A stretch of 64,000 bases of DNA from Enterobacter sp. ENT03 (GTDB lineage Bacteria > Pseudomonadota > Gammaproteobacteria > Enterobacterales > Enterobacteriaceae), in the NCBI RefSeq assembly GCF_019218745.1, contig NZ_JAHUXA010000002.1, positions 124,001 to 188,000 on the forward strand. Reading direction: 5' to 3'. How positions within the stretch are numbered: the first letter of the stretch is position 1; every line of letters starts with the position of its first letter. Position numbers and translations under genes: made by a program. Below the pieces are notes generated by a model. The model had not been told where the DNA came from and made no database searches. It saw only the letters and a program-made list of their open reading frames with translations. Below are positions 1 through 9,572 of the stretch, piece by piece.

Positions 1-10
1 AACGTGCCCT

Positions 11-41
11 GTAGGCCGGGTAAGCGTATGCGCCACCCGGC
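11..41. repeat. REP-like palindrome upstream of cysH
   Basis: GCCGGGT at 15-21 pairs with ACCCGGC at 35-41 around a short GC-rich centre, preceded by GTAG. This is the usual shape of an enterobacterial REP/PU unit. It lies about 25 bases before cysH, probably in the tail of the preceding operon. Confidence 0.6.
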
Positions 42-64
42 AATAACTCACAAACGAGGTCCTT

Positions 65-796
65 ATGTCCGTACTCGATCTAAACGCGCTCAACGAACTG
101 CCAAAAGTAGAACGCGTACTGGCCCTCGCCGAGACGAACGGCCAGCTTGAAAAACTCAGCGCAGAAGCGCGCGTCGCCTGGGCGCTGGAAAACCTGCCCG
201 GTGAATACGTGCTGTCGTCGAGCTTTGGTATTCAGGCGGCGGTCAGCCTGCATCTGGTGAATCAGATCCGCCCGGACATTCCGGTGATCCTCACCGATAC
301 CGGCTACCTGTTCCCGGAAACCTACCAGTTTATTGATGAGTTAACGGACAAACTCAAACTGAACCTGCAAGTCTACCGCGCGAAAGAGAGCGCGGCCTGG
401 CAGGAGGCCCGCTACGGCAAACTGTGGGAGCAGGGCGTCGAAGGCATCGAGAAGTACAACGACATCAACAAAGTCGAGCCGATGAACCGTGCGCTGAAAG
501 AACTGAACGCGCAAACCTGGTTCGCTGGCCTGCGCCGTGACCAGTCCGGTAGCCGCGCGAATTTACCGGTGCTGGCCATCCAGCGCGGCGTGTTCAAAGT
601 GCTGCCGATTATCGACTGGGATAACCGCACCGTGTTCCAGTACCTGCAAAAGCATGGCCTGAAATACCATCCGCTGTGGGATCAGGGCTATCTGTCGGTT
701 GGAGATACGCACACTACCCGCAAATGGGAACCGGGGATGGCGGAAGAAGAAACCCGCTTCTTCGGGCTGAAGCGTGAATGTGGATTGCATGAATAG
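65..796 (+). CDS. cysH: Phosphoadenosine phosphosulfate (PAPS) reductase
   Basis: Cytoplasmic enzyme that reduces PAPS to sulfite with thioredoxin, the last step of sulfate activation before sulfite reductase. The 243 residues match the usual length. The N-terminal half carries the ATP-pyrophosphatase-like fold with the SSSFG loop, and the C-terminus has ECGLHE, which holds the redox-active cysteine of this family. Its substrate is made by cysDNC at 15.6-18.6 kb, so the CRISPR-Cas locus lies between two parts of one pathway, as in E. coli. It ends the cysJIH-type unit, whose upstream part is outside the window. Identification is secure. Confidence 0.97.
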   Translation: MSVLDLNALNELPKVERVLALAETNGQLEKLSAEARVAWALENLPGEYVLSSSFGIQAAVSLHLVNQIRPDIPVILTDTGYLFPETYQFIDELTDKLKLNLQVYRAKESAAWQEARYGKLWEQGVEGIEKYNDINKVEPMNRALKELNAQTWFAGLRRDQSGSRANLPVLAIQRGVFKVLPIIDWDNRTVFQYLQKHGLKYHPLWDQGYLSVGDTHTTRKWEPGMAEEETRFFGLKRECGLHE

Positions 797-943
797 GAAC
801 CCGTAAATCTCGCTAATGATTTTTAGAAGTTAATATTGCGGGCATTATTATTAGAATGTTAATAACCACATGATATTTATCACAGTTTAATCCCCGCCCC
901 CGCGTTGTAATGAGCGTCATGTTTTCTTTGACGCTCAAACGCC
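797..943. other. AT-rich intergenic region before cas3
   Basis: This 147-base gap is AT-rich in its first two thirds, in contrast with the GC-rich flanking genes. Because cas3 to cas2 are nearly contiguous, it is the only obvious place for a promoter of the whole cas operon. I cannot fix a single -35/-10 pair with confidence. Confidence 0.4.
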
Positions 944-3595
944 ATGTTCGAAACCGCAAACTATTTTAAGTATTGGGGAAAAACCGCCTCCGCAGAGTCG
1001 TCCGGGGCGGCTTACCATTTGTTGCCCTACCATTGCCTGGATGTCGCGGCCTGCGGCTGGCAAATGGTGCTGGAAAATCGATTCCACGCAGCGGATATTT
1101 TTGCTGAGTTAGGTTTTTCCCGGCAGGAAGCCGCAGTGTGGTTCGCCTGGCTGCTGGGAACGCATGACATCGGTAAATTTGCCCGTGGCTTCCAGCAGTT
1201 GTATGTCCACTCCTGCGCTGAACTGGTACCTGCGGTTAGCGGTAAGAGTTATAGCGCCCGTCACGATTCGCTGGGCTACTGGCTCTGGCATGCGAATTTT
1301 TTTCCTGCATGGAAAGAAGGGAAGTACACCGTTTTGCCCGCCAGCAGCAATTACAAAAATGACCAACGGGCGCTGGATACTGCATTAAAAATTGTCACCG
1401 GGCATCACGGCAAACCGCCACAGCAGCAGGTAAAAGGCCTTACAGCATTTATGTCTGAAGATATTGATGCCGCAGAGTGCTGGCTCACCGATCTCCGTTT
1501 ACTGTTAAGTATTGACACTTTCCCACACAGTTTTAGCGACAAAACCTGGGGCAATAAATTTCAACAGCAGAGTTGGCTACTCGCCGGACTGACCGTGCTG
1601 GCCGACTGGCTGGGATCGAATCAGGATGATTTTCCCCTGGTCAGTGATGTGCTGCCAATTAATGAATACTGGCAACGAGCCAGAAGCCAGGCGCAACAGG
1701 CATTGCGGCATGTTCCAGAGTCCTCAGCGGTGGCACCTTTTACGCATCACCAGGCCTTATTTCCCTTTCTTCAGCAGCCTACGCCATTGCAACAAAAAGC
1801 TCTGGATGTCGACATCAGTGCGCCAGGCCCGCAGCTACTGATACTGGAAGATGTCACCGGTGCGGGCAAAACCGAAGCGGCGATGATCCTCGCTCACCGA
1901 ATGATGACGGATGGTAAAGGTGACAGCTTATATGTCGGCCTGCCGACGATGGCGACCTCTAACGCCATGTTTAACCGTCTGGCGCTGGCTTATCGCGCAC
2001 TGTTTAACCGTGATAATCAGCCATCACTGGTGCTGGCACACGGCGCACGGCATATGTCGCAGGCGTTTAACCACTCTCTGTGGCGCGACGAAATGCAGGG
2101 GCAAACCCGCTATCAGGCTGGCGAAGATGCCGCCGCCAGCACCTGCAACCGCTGGTTTGCCGACTCGCGCAAAAAATCTCTGTTGGCAGAGGTTGGCGTC
2201 GGCACGCTTGACCAGCTACTGATGGCGGCGATGCCCTTCAAATATCAGTCCCTGCGCCTGTTGGGGCTTTACGGCAAAATTCTGATCCTTGATGAAGTCC
2301 ACGCCTACGATGCCTTTATGGTGCGCCTGCTGGAAGGACTGCTGACGTTTCACGCCGCGCAGGGAGGCAGCGCGATCATCCTCAGCGCCACCCTGCCGCT
2401 ATCGCTGCGCCAGAAATTGCTGACGGCGTTTCACAACGGCGCAGGCGGGGTGTTACCGCAACCCCATCCCCATCCCGAGGCGAATTATCCCTGGGTTTCT
2501 CACCTCACGTCACAAGGCTTACAGGAAAGCTATACGGCAACGCGCCCGGAAGTGGCGCGCTGCGTGGCTGTCCAGTGGCTGACACAGACGCAGCAGGCCA
2601 TCGCGCTTATCGAACAAGCGGTTAATGACGGTCAGTGCATCTGCTGGATCCGCAATACCGTTGATGAGGCGATAGCGGTTTACCGTGAACTGTTGCAACG
2701 CGGCAATATTCCGCAGGACGATCTGCTGCTGTTTCATAGCCGTTATGCGTTTATCGATCGCATGGCGATTGAAAACCACGCGCTGGACTGGTTCGGTAAA
2801 GCCAGCACCGCAGAGTCGCGACGCGGCAAAGTGCTGATCGCCACCCAGGTCATTGAGCAAAGCCTTGATATTGACCTGGATGTGATGATTAGCGATCTCG
2901 CGCCTGTCGATTTAATGATTCAGCGCGCCGGACGATTGCAACGCCATCAGCGCGGGCAGCGGCTTTCTCCGACGCTACATATTCTGGCACCCGAATGGCA
3001 GCCAGACGCTCAACCCGGCTGGCTGGTGGGCGCGTTGCAGGGCACCGGATTTGTCTATCCGGATCACGCCTGTCTGTGGCGTACGCAGGCGGTGCTGCGT
3101 GAAAAAGGAGAAATCCGCATGCCGGACCACGCTCGTGAATTAGTAGAAAGCGTGTATAGCGAATGGATCGACGCCCCGGCAGGATTGCAGCGCATTGGCG
3201 ATCATGTGTTTGGCCTGAAAGCTGGTGAAAGAGGCGCCGCAGCACAAATTTTGCTCGACCGCGACAGGGGTTATGACCGCACGGCCAGTGATTTTGCCTG
3301 GGCCGAGGATGTGGAGCTTTCAACGCGCCTGAGCGAGGCGAGCGTCGATCTCTATCTGGCATGGCAGGATTTATCGCCCTATGCAGAAGGCACAGATTTT
3401 GCCTGGGAGCAGAGTCGGTTATCGGTACGTGAAAGCCTGTGGCGAAAAGTTGCCACCTCTGTGCCCCATGTGCAGGGCGAGGAGCTGGAGCGTTTTCGCA
3501 AGCGCATTCGTGATCCGCATGCCCAGGTGCTGCTGCTGGAACGCGACAAAGAATCTGAGCATTACAACAAGGTGTGGGGGCTTTTAGCCTCCTGA
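944..3595 (+). CDS. cas3: CRISPR-associated nuclease/helicase Cas3 (type I-E)
   Basis: Effector nuclease-helicase that Cascade recruits to an R-loop and that then degrades the target DNA. At 883 residues it is close to E. coli Cas3 (888). The N-terminal HD nuclease has the key pair His74-Asp75 (GTHDIGKF) and a downstream GHHGKPP. The helicase part has Walker A TGAGKT at 305-310, the DEVH box at 450-453, SATLP near 481 and an RAGRLQRH-type motif VI. All catalytic motifs look intact. It is first of eight tightly packed cas genes, and the gap to cse1 is only 36 bases, unlike the long regulated gap of E. coli K-12. Confidence 0.97.
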   Translation: MFETANYFKYWGKTASAESSGAAYHLLPYHCLDVAACGWQMVLENRFHAADIFAELGFSRQEAAVWFAWLLGTHDIGKFARGFQQLYVHSCAELVPAVSGKSYSARHDSLGYWLWHANFFPAWKEGKYTVLPASSNYKNDQRALDTALKIVTGHHGKPPQQQVKGLTAFMSEDIDAAECWLTDLRLLLSIDTFPHSFSDKTWGNKFQQQSWLLAGLTVLADWLGSNQDDFPLVSDVLPINEYWQRARSQAQQALRHVPESSAVAPFTHHQALFPFLQQPTPLQQKALDVDISAPGPQLLILEDVTGAGKTEAAMILAHRMMTDGKGDSLYVGLPTMATSNAMFNRLALAYRALFNRDNQPSLVLAHGARHMSQAFNHSLWRDEMQGQTRYQAGEDAAASTCNRWFADSRKKSLLAEVGVGTLDQLLMAAMPFKYQSLRLLGLYGKILILDEVHAYDAFMVRLLEGLLTFHAAQGGSAIILSATLPLSLRQKLLTAFHNGAGGVLPQPHPHPEANYPWVSHLTSQGLQESYTATRPEVARCVAVQWLTQTQQAIALIEQAVNDGQCICWIRNTVDEAIAVYRELLQRGNIPQDDLLLFHSRYAFIDRMAIENHALDWFGKASTAESRRGKVLIATQVIEQSLDIDLDVMISDLAPVDLMIQRAGRLQRHQRGQRLSPTLHILAPEWQPDAQPGWLVGALQGTGFVYPDHACLWRTQAVLREKGEIRMPDHARELVESVYSEWIDAPAGLQRIGDHVFGLKAGERGAAAQILLDRDRGYDRTASDFAWAEDVELSTRLSEASVDLYLAWQDLSPYAEGTDFAWEQSRLSVRESLWRKVATSVPHVQGEELERFRKRIRDPHAQVLLLERDKESEHYNKVWGLLAS

Positions 3596-3631
3596 AAGTG
3601 GTTTAACAGGGACATTAAAACAGGGGAATTT

Positions 3632-5191
3632 ATGTTTTCCTTAATTACGGAACCCTGGCTACCCGCAATAGATCGCGGCGGGCAGCGCAGGAAAATTTCA
3701 CCGCTGCAACTTGCGGATAACGACATCCTCGATCTCGCATGGTCAAGAGCTGATTTTCAGGGAGCCGCCTGGCAACTGTTGATCGGCATGTTGCAAACCA
3801 CCTTTGCACCAGAGGACGAGGAAGCCTGGGAAGATGTCTGGGACGAGGGGCTGGATGCGGACAAGTGGCAACAGGCCCTGTCGCGCATCGCGGTGGCCTT
3901 TAACTTCGGGCCTGATAAACCGGCATTTTTACAGGATTTTGATACGCTGCCGGTTGAGCCATCTTCTGTTTCAGGTCTGCTGATCGACGCGCCCGGCGGT
4001 AATGCGCTTAAGCTCAACAAAGATCACTTCGTTAAACGCACCTGTTACCAGCATTTTTGTCCGCACTGCGCGGCGATGGCGCTGTTCACCGTGCAAACCA
4101 ATTCCCCTGCGGCGGGCGCCGGTTTTCGTACCAGTATGCGCGGCGGCGGCCCGATGACCACATTGCTGGTTCCCACGAACAATGATGTGCCTTTATGGAA
4201 GAAACTGTGGCTTAACGTCATGCCCGCTAAACCCTGGCAGGAGGCGCAACTGCCGCTCATTTTCCCGTGGCTTGCCCCCACACGCAGCAGCGAAAGCGCC
4301 AAAAACAGCGTCACCCCGGAAAATGCGCATCCGTTACAGGCGTACTGGGGCATGCCCCGTCGTCTGGAGATTGATTTCACCCATACGCAAAGCGGCGAAT
4401 GCGATCTGTGCGGTGAACACCATGATGAACTGTTAAGCCAGATACGCAGCAAAAACTATGGCGTGCAATATGAAGGCTGGGTGCATCCATTTTCACCCTA
4501 CCGGCAGGGCGTTAAAGATGTCAGCGCCCCGTTGCTGCCGTTAAAAGGCCAACCAGGTGGACTCGCCTGGAAAGACTGGCTTGGGCTGGTGGTGGAATCG
4601 GAAGATAAGTTAAACCGCACGCTACCGGCGACAGTCGTGCGCCGCAATCCCTTACCCCGCGAAACGCAATTGTGGTGCGCAGGCTTTGATATGGATAACG
4701 CGAAATCCCGCTGCTGGTACGAGCATCGCTTAGCCATTACCACGCTGCCACGTGCCGGGGCCGCTGAACTGAAAGAACTGTTACAAGGCTGCGTTGAACT
4801 GGCGGTAAGCGTTTTGCCTCTGCTACGCCAGGCATTAAAAGAAGCGTGGTTTGAAAGCCCGAAAGAAGCGAAGGGCGATTTCAGCATGATCGACATCGCC
4901 TTCTGGCAACAAACCGAAAATGATTTTCACACGCTCTGGCAGACGCTTAATCATTATCCCTCTGCCACTTTTCCCGAGGCGCGCCGCGCGTTAAGTATCT
5001 GGCAAACGGCCCTGCGCGATTATCTGTTTCACACGTTTGATGAACGTGCTTTTACCAATCCGGATGAAGTCAGCGATCTGAGCCGTATTCTGCGCGCCCG
5101 GCAAGGGCTGACTAAAAATCTGCTCAAACAAAAAACCTGGAAAGCGTTACTGGAATTAACGCGCGAGCGTAAGGAGGCACAACATGGCTGA
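3632..5191 (+). CDS. cse1: Cascade large subunit Cse1 (Cas8e/CasA)
   Basis: Large subunit of the type I-E Cascade complex, which reads the PAM and hands the target to Cas3. It has 519 residues against 502 in E. coli. Two cysteine pairs typical of Cse1 are visible: CPHC at about residues 144-147, and CDLC followed by GEHHDELL near 254. Both fit the family's zinc-binding region. A GGGG-like stretch precedes the start (caggggaatttATG). The last eight bases overlap cse2, consistent with translational coupling. Confidence 0.95.
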   Translation: MFSLITEPWLPAIDRGGQRRKISPLQLADNDILDLAWSRADFQGAAWQLLIGMLQTTFAPEDEEAWEDVWDEGLDADKWQQALSRIAVAFNFGPDKPAFLQDFDTLPVEPSSVSGLLIDAPGGNALKLNKDHFVKRTCYQHFCPHCAAMALFTVQTNSPAAGAGFRTSMRGGGPMTTLLVPTNNDVPLWKKLWLNVMPAKPWQEAQLPLIFPWLAPTRSSESAKNSVTPENAHPLQAYWGMPRRLEIDFTHTQSGECDLCGEHHDELLSQIRSKNYGVQYEGWVHPFSPYRQGVKDVSAPLLPLKGQPGGLAWKDWLGLVVESEDKLNRTLPATVVRRNPLPRETQLWCAGFDMDNAKSRCWYEHRLAITTLPRAGAAELKELLQGCVELAVSVLPLLRQALKEAWFESPKEAKGDFSMIDIAFWQQTENDFHTLWQTLNHYPSATFPEARRALSIWQTALRDYLFHTFDERAFTNPDEVSDLSRILRARQGLTKNLLKQKTWKALLELTRERKEAQHG

Positions 5192-5798
5192 TATAGATAC
5201 CGGTAAACCGGTGATTTTTACCCATCCCGAGGCGGCGGGGATAGTCAGGCGCTGGTTTGCAAGTTTACAGGAGCGCAACCATCCTGGTGGCGTGAATGGC
5301 AGAGCCTGGCGGGCGGAGTTACGTCGCAGCGCTCAACCTTATGGCACCTTAACCACTCAGGGATTTTTTGCGCTCATGCAGCCCTTACAGACCCTCCTGC
5401 GTTTTAACGACAGCGATAAGCTGGCGCTGGCGATGTTCGCCAGCATTGCCTCCCATGTGCGCAAAGATAACGGACAGGAGAGCGTCGCCCGCCAGTTGGG
5501 GAAAGAAATAAAAGGTACGCCGTGCCTGTCCCGCTCGCGCTTCGATCGGCTGCTTGCGGCGCGAACCCCGGCGGAGTTATGCAGCCAGTTGACCCGCGCG
5601 GTCAAACTGCGCGGTGACGAAGGCGTCAATCTGGTATCCCTGGCCGACGGCATTTTTTTGTGGATGCGCGAATGGTATGCCCGCGAACAGTTTCAGCCTG
5701 TTGAAACTAACCCTTTCAAACGTTTCAGCGTGCGCTGGGCCAGCGAATATCTGCTGGCAGCCGAAAAAACCTCAGTTAAAAATTCACCGGAAGAATAA
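5184..5798 (+). CDS. cse2: Cascade small subunit Cse2 (CasB)
   Basis: Small, mainly helical subunit present twice in type I-E Cascade, stabilising the R-loop and the displaced strand. The 204 residues include the RGAPY-like WRAELRR and the basic helices typical of Cse2, with CLSRSRFDRLLA near residue 115. It starts inside the end of cse1, with GGAGG just upstream of ATG. It is somewhat longer than the E. coli protein (160), mostly from a C-terminal extension. Order and size leave little doubt. Confidence 0.93.
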   Translation: MADIDTGKPVIFTHPEAAGIVRRWFASLQERNHPGGVNGRAWRAELRRSAQPYGTLTTQGFFALMQPLQTLLRFNDSDKLALAMFASIASHVRKDNGQESVARQLGKEIKGTPCLSRSRFDRLLAARTPAELCSQLTRAVKLRGDEGVNLVSLADGIFLWMREWYAREQFQPVETNPFKRFSVRWASEYLLAAEKTSVKNSPEE

Positions 5799-5800
5799 TC

Positions 5801-6859
5801 ATGACCACTTTTATTCAGCTTCATCTGTTAACCGCTTACGCACCAGCCAATTTAAACCGTGACGATACCGGGCGTCCAAAAACCGCCATCATGGGCGGAG
5901 TGGAGCGCCTGCGGGTTTCCTCACAAAGCCTGAAACGCGCATGGCGCACCTCCGAGGTTTTCGGCAGTGCGCTAAGCGCTCATATGGGAACGCGCACGCG
6001 TCGCCTTGGTCGTGAGATTTATCAGCAACTGCGCAGCGCTGACGTGGCTGAGAAAACAGCACTGACGATAGCGGCCAAAATCGCAGAACAGTTTGGCAAA
6101 TTAAAAGCCGATAAAAATCCAAAATCGCCGCTGGATAATCTGGATATTGAACAACTGGTGCATGTCAGCCCGCAGGAAATGCAGCAGATTAATCAGCTGG
6201 TTCAAACGCTTGCCGCCGACAAGCGTGAGCCTGCCGAGAATGAATTAACCCTGCTGCGCGCGGATGCGCAGGGTGTCGATATTGCGCTCTTTGGCCGTAT
6301 GCTGGCATCCAGCCCGGCATTCAATGTTGAGGCGGCGTGCCAGGTCGCCCACGCGCTGGGCGTCAGCGCGGTCACTGTCGAAGAAGATTTTTTCACCGCA
6401 GTGGATGATCTCAATCGTAAAGAAGATGACGCCGGTTCTGCGCATATGGGTGAACAGGGATTCGCCTCCGCGCTGTTCTATACCTACATCTGCATTAATC
6501 GCGACCTGCTGCTGGAAAACCTTAACGGTAATGAAGCGCTGGTGAAGCAAACGCTGCGCGCGCTGACGGAAACCGCGCTCACCGTGTCGCCCACTGGCAA
6601 ACAGAACAGCTTTGCTTCCCGCGCCTATGCGTCTTATGCGATGGCCGAAAAAGGCAGCCAGCAGCCGCGCACGCTGTCGGTGGCCTTTTTTAACCCGGTG
6701 CGGGGCGAGGATCAGCAGACCCAGGCGATTGCACGCCTGCAACAGCAGTATCAAAAATTTGCCCGCGTATACGGACAAAAAAGCGATGAGCAATGCTACG
6801 AAATGAACGCCGAATCGGGCGAAGGCTCCCTTCAGGAACTGCTGGATTTCATCAGCTAG
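5801..6859 (+). CDS. cas7: Cascade backbone subunit Cas7e (CasC)
   Basis: Backbone subunit that forms the six-copy filament along the crRNA. The 352 residues begin MTTFIQLHLLTAYAPANLNRDDTGRPK, followed by the MGGVERLRVSSQSLKRAWR segment that marks Cas7e (Cse4) proteins. Later conserved stretches, such as TGKQNSFASRAYASY, are present. It starts two bases after the cse2 stop and ends 13 bases before cas5e, so it belongs to the same transcript. Confidence 0.95.
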   Translation: MTTFIQLHLLTAYAPANLNRDDTGRPKTAIMGGVERLRVSSQSLKRAWRTSEVFGSALSAHMGTRTRRLGREIYQQLRSADVAEKTALTIAAKIAEQFGKLKADKNPKSPLDNLDIEQLVHVSPQEMQQINQLVQTLAADKREPAENELTLLRADAQGVDIALFGRMLASSPAFNVEAACQVAHALGVSAVTVEEDFFTAVDDLNRKEDDAGSAHMGEQGFASALFYTYICINRDLLLENLNGNEALVKQTLRALTETALTVSPTGKQNSFASRAYASYAMAEKGSQQPRTLSVAFFNPVRGEDQQTQAIARLQQQYQKFARVYGQKSDEQCYEMNAESGEGSLQELLDFIS

Positions 6860-6872
6860 TTAAGGAGCGACG

Positions 6873-7607
6873 ATGTCCCGTTATCTGGTATTTCAACTCT
6901 ATGCTCCGCTGGCCTCCTGGGGGGAGGCCGCCGTGGGTGAGGTGCGTCATACATCGACCATCCCCAGTCGTTCGGCGCTACTCGGCCTACTGGCGGCAGC
7001 GCTGGGGGTCAAGCGTGAAGAAGAGGAACGCCTTCGGCTTCTGAATCAGCACTATCTGTTCGCCATCCGGCCGCTTTCCGGGCGTGAGCAATGGCTACGT
7101 GATTACCACACCGTTCAGGTGCCGAAAGAAAACCGTAAGCGCCGCTATTACACGCGTCGCGACGAACTGACGCAATCGCCGGATGATATTGGCACGCTGC
7201 TGACCTCGCGCGAATACCGCTGCGATGCGTACTACCATGTTGCCGTCCAGGAAACGTCAGATGCGCCCTTTAGCCTGGAAGCGCTGGCGCAGGCGCTGGA
7301 AAACCCGGTGTTTGCTCTTTACCTGGGGCGAAAAAGTTGTCCGCCCGCACTGCCGCTGGCACCGCAGATCCTCAACGGTACGCTGGCGGATGTTTTTTGT
7401 GCAGCCTTGCAGCATGAGGCGTACGGTTTGCTCTGCCCTGAACTTAGCCTGATCGCGGACGATCTACGCTGGTGCGTCTGGGAAGGCGATCAGCAGGGCA
7501 TGACCGTAGCCGCCACGCAGCAACGCCGCGACCAACCTGGCAGCCGCCAGCGCTGGCAGTTTTCTACCCGCGTGCAGCACTCGGGTTACTTCACGGAGGA
7601 AGAGTGA
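6873..7607 (+). CDS. cas5: Cascade subunit Cas5e (CasD)
   Basis: Subunit that caps the 5' handle of the crRNA at the base of Cascade. The 244 residues start MSRYLVFQLYAPLASWGE, followed by the TIPSRSALLGLLAAALG helix that is the Cas5 family signature. An AAGGAG Shine-Dalgarno (SD) sequence sits just upstream. The stop shares one base with the start of cas6e (TGATG), a classic coupled junction. Confidence 0.95.
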   Translation: MSRYLVFQLYAPLASWGEAAVGEVRHTSTIPSRSALLGLLAAALGVKREEEERLRLLNQHYLFAIRPLSGREQWLRDYHTVQVPKENRKRRYYTRRDELTQSPDDIGTLLTSREYRCDAYYHVAVQETSDAPFSLEALAQALENPVFALYLGRKSCPPALPLAPQILNGTLADVFCAALQHEAYGLLCPELSLIADDLRWCVWEGDQQGMTVAATQQRRDQPGSRQRWQFSTRVQHSGYFTEEE

Positions 7608-8260
7608 TGTTTCTTTCACGGGTTACACTCGACCTGAATAAACTGACGCCCACCATGCATCAGAAATGGCTGGAGGCGCAGCCGTATGCCAGCCACCAGT
7701 GGCTGTGGCAACTTTTCCCCGGCCAGCAGGCACGGACGTTTTTGTTTCGTCATGAGCCCTTTCGTGCCGGTGCCTGTTTTTATCTGCTTTCTGAGGGCAT
7801 CCCGCAGGCGGAACACGCCTTTTTGACCGTCGAGACGAAACCGTTCGCGCCACAGCTTTGTGCAGGCATGACGCTTCACTTCGCTTTGCGTGCTAATCCG
7901 GTGATCACTCGCCAGGGCAAGCGTAGCGACGTGCTGATGGATGCGAAGTATCAGGCAAAATTACAGGGTGTCGATCCGGCAGAATACTGGTCCCGACAGG
8001 TCGCAGCCGCAAAGCACTGGTTGAAAATGCAGGGAGAGGCAAAAGGATTCACCGTTAATCAGGACGATCTGGACGTGATCGGCCAGCAACAGCAACGGTT
8101 TGTGCGTAAATCCGGGCAGGCTGCGGTAACGTTTACCAGCGTGGATTTTGCCGGAAGGTTGCTGGTAACGGATGCGACCCAGTTTCTGGAGACGTTACGC
8201 AGCGGGATCGGCAAAAGCAAAGGATTAGGGTGTGGGCTGATGTTGATCCGCAGGGGATAA
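7607..8260 (+). CDS. cas6e: crRNA endoribonuclease Cas6e (CasE)
   Basis: RNase that cleaves each pre-crRNA repeat at the base of its hairpin and stays bound as part of Cascade. I place the start at the ATG that overlaps the cas5e stop, preceded by GGAGGAAG, giving 217 residues that begin MFLSRVTLDL. The reading frame is open further upstream, but that part lies inside cas5e. His30 in YASHQWLWQLFP aligns with the catalytic His20 of E. coli CasE. The C-terminal glycine-rich loop GIGKSKGLGCGL is intact. Confidence 0.94.
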   Translation: MFLSRVTLDLNKLTPTMHQKWLEAQPYASHQWLWQLFPGQQARTFLFRHEPFRAGACFYLLSEGIPQAEHAFLTVETKPFAPQLCAGMTLHFALRANPVITRQGKRSDVLMDAKYQAKLQGVDPAEYWSRQVAAAKHWLKMQGEAKGFTVNQDDLDVIGQQQQRFVRKSGQAAVTFTSVDFAGRLLVTDATQFLETLRSGIGKSKGLGCGLMLIRRG

Positions 8261-8264
8261 CGCC

Positions 8265-9179
8265 ATGGGCTACGTACCGCTTTCTCCCATCCCCATCAAA
8301 GATCGCACCTCGATGATCTTTTTACAGTATGGACAAATCGACGTGGTTGATGGCGCGTTCGTCCTGATCGACATAACCGGGATACGCACCCATATCCCGG
8401 TGGGATCGATCGCCTGCATCATGCTGGAACCCGGAACGCGCATTTCCCACGCGGCGGTGCGTCTGGCGGCCACCACCGGCACATTGCTGGTGTGGGTCGG
8501 CGAGGCGGGGGTGCGGATGTACGCCAGCGGCCAGCCTGGCGGTGCGCGAAGTGACCGCTTGCTTTATCAGGCGAAACTGGCGCTGGATGAGGACTTACGC
8601 CTGAAAGTGGTGCGTAAAATGTTCGAGCTTCGTTTTGGCGAGCCAGCACCGAGTAGACGTTCGGTGGAACAGCTTCGGGGTATTGAAGGTGTTCGCGTCC
8701 GTCAGACTTATTCTTTGCTGGCGAAGCGCTACGGCGTTAAGTGGCATGGACGCCGCTATGATCCTAAAGACTGGGAGAAAGGTGATGTGGTAAATCAGTG
8801 CATTAGCGCCGCCACGTCATGTCTGTACGGCATTACCGAAGCGGCAATTCTGGCAGCGGGATATGCGCCAGCAATCGGTTTTGTCCATTCAGGTAAGCCA
8901 TTGTCTTTTGTCTACGACATTGCTGACATCGTGAAATTTGACGGTGTCGTACCCGTCGCGTTCGAAATTGCCGCCCGCAATCCGCATAGTCCGGATAAAG
9001 ACGTTCGTCTGGCCTGTCGGGATGTTTTTCGCAGCCAGAAAACGCTCGCGAGGATAATCCCGCTTATAGAGGAAGTGCTTGCCGCAGGCGAGATTGAGCT
9101 TCCCAAACCCTTTGAGGATGCTCAGCCGCCAGCGATCCCTGAACCCGTTTCACTGGGTGATGCAGGTCATAGGGGATAG
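8265..9179 (+). CDS. cas1: CRISPR adaptation integrase Cas1 (type I-E)
   Basis: Metal-dependent integrase that, with Cas2, inserts new spacers at the leader end of the array. Its 304 residues align with E. coli Cas1 without gaps over most of the length, so the catalytic residues keep their numbers: Glu141 (RGIEG), His208 (GFVHSG) and Asp221 (DIADI). All are present, so the protein should be active. It follows cas6e by four bases and ends with the family's SLGDAGHRG tail, three bases before cas2. This is the most E. coli-like Cas protein of the set. Confidence 0.97.
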   Translation: MGYVPLSPIPIKDRTSMIFLQYGQIDVVDGAFVLIDITGIRTHIPVGSIACIMLEPGTRISHAAVRLAATTGTLLVWVGEAGVRMYASGQPGGARSDRLLYQAKLALDEDLRLKVVRKMFELRFGEPAPSRRSVEQLRGIEGVRVRQTYSLLAKRYGVKWHGRRYDPKDWEKGDVVNQCISAATSCLYGITEAAILAAGYAPAIGFVHSGKPLSFVYDIADIVKFDGVVPVAFEIAARNPHSPDKDVRLACRDVFRSQKTLARIIPLIEEVLAAGEIELPKPFEDAQPPAIPEPVSLGDAGHRG

Positions 9180-9467
<288 letters not shown>

Positions 9468-9572
9468 GATCAATGGCTTACCCGTTCTTTTAAAATAAGG
9501 AAATGTAATAAAGTCGTTGGTGAATTGTTTTTGATAAAAAATTGCTCTAATAAACAAAGATGTAGGCTAAGA
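9468..9572 (+). promoter_or_regulatory. CRISPR leader with array promoter
   Basis: AT-rich leader between cas2 and the first repeat. A sigma-70-like promoter reads TTGTTT at 9525-9530, a 17-base spacer, then TAATAA at 9548-9553. That places transcription start about ten bases before the first repeat. In type I-E systems the leader also directs Cas1-Cas2 and IHF to the first repeat. I could not find a convincing IHF site at the usual distance. Confidence 0.6.

Noticed and set aside
7472-7606. 45-codon upstream extension of cas6e
   Set aside because: It lies entirely within cas5e and does not resemble Cas6e. The coupled ATG with GGAGGAAG at 7607 is the better start.
9470-9482. GATCAATGGCTTA as an IHF site in the CRISPR leader
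   Set aside because: It misses the consensus at the first position and lies about 90 bases from the first repeat, further than the IHF site used in E. coli spacer acquisition.
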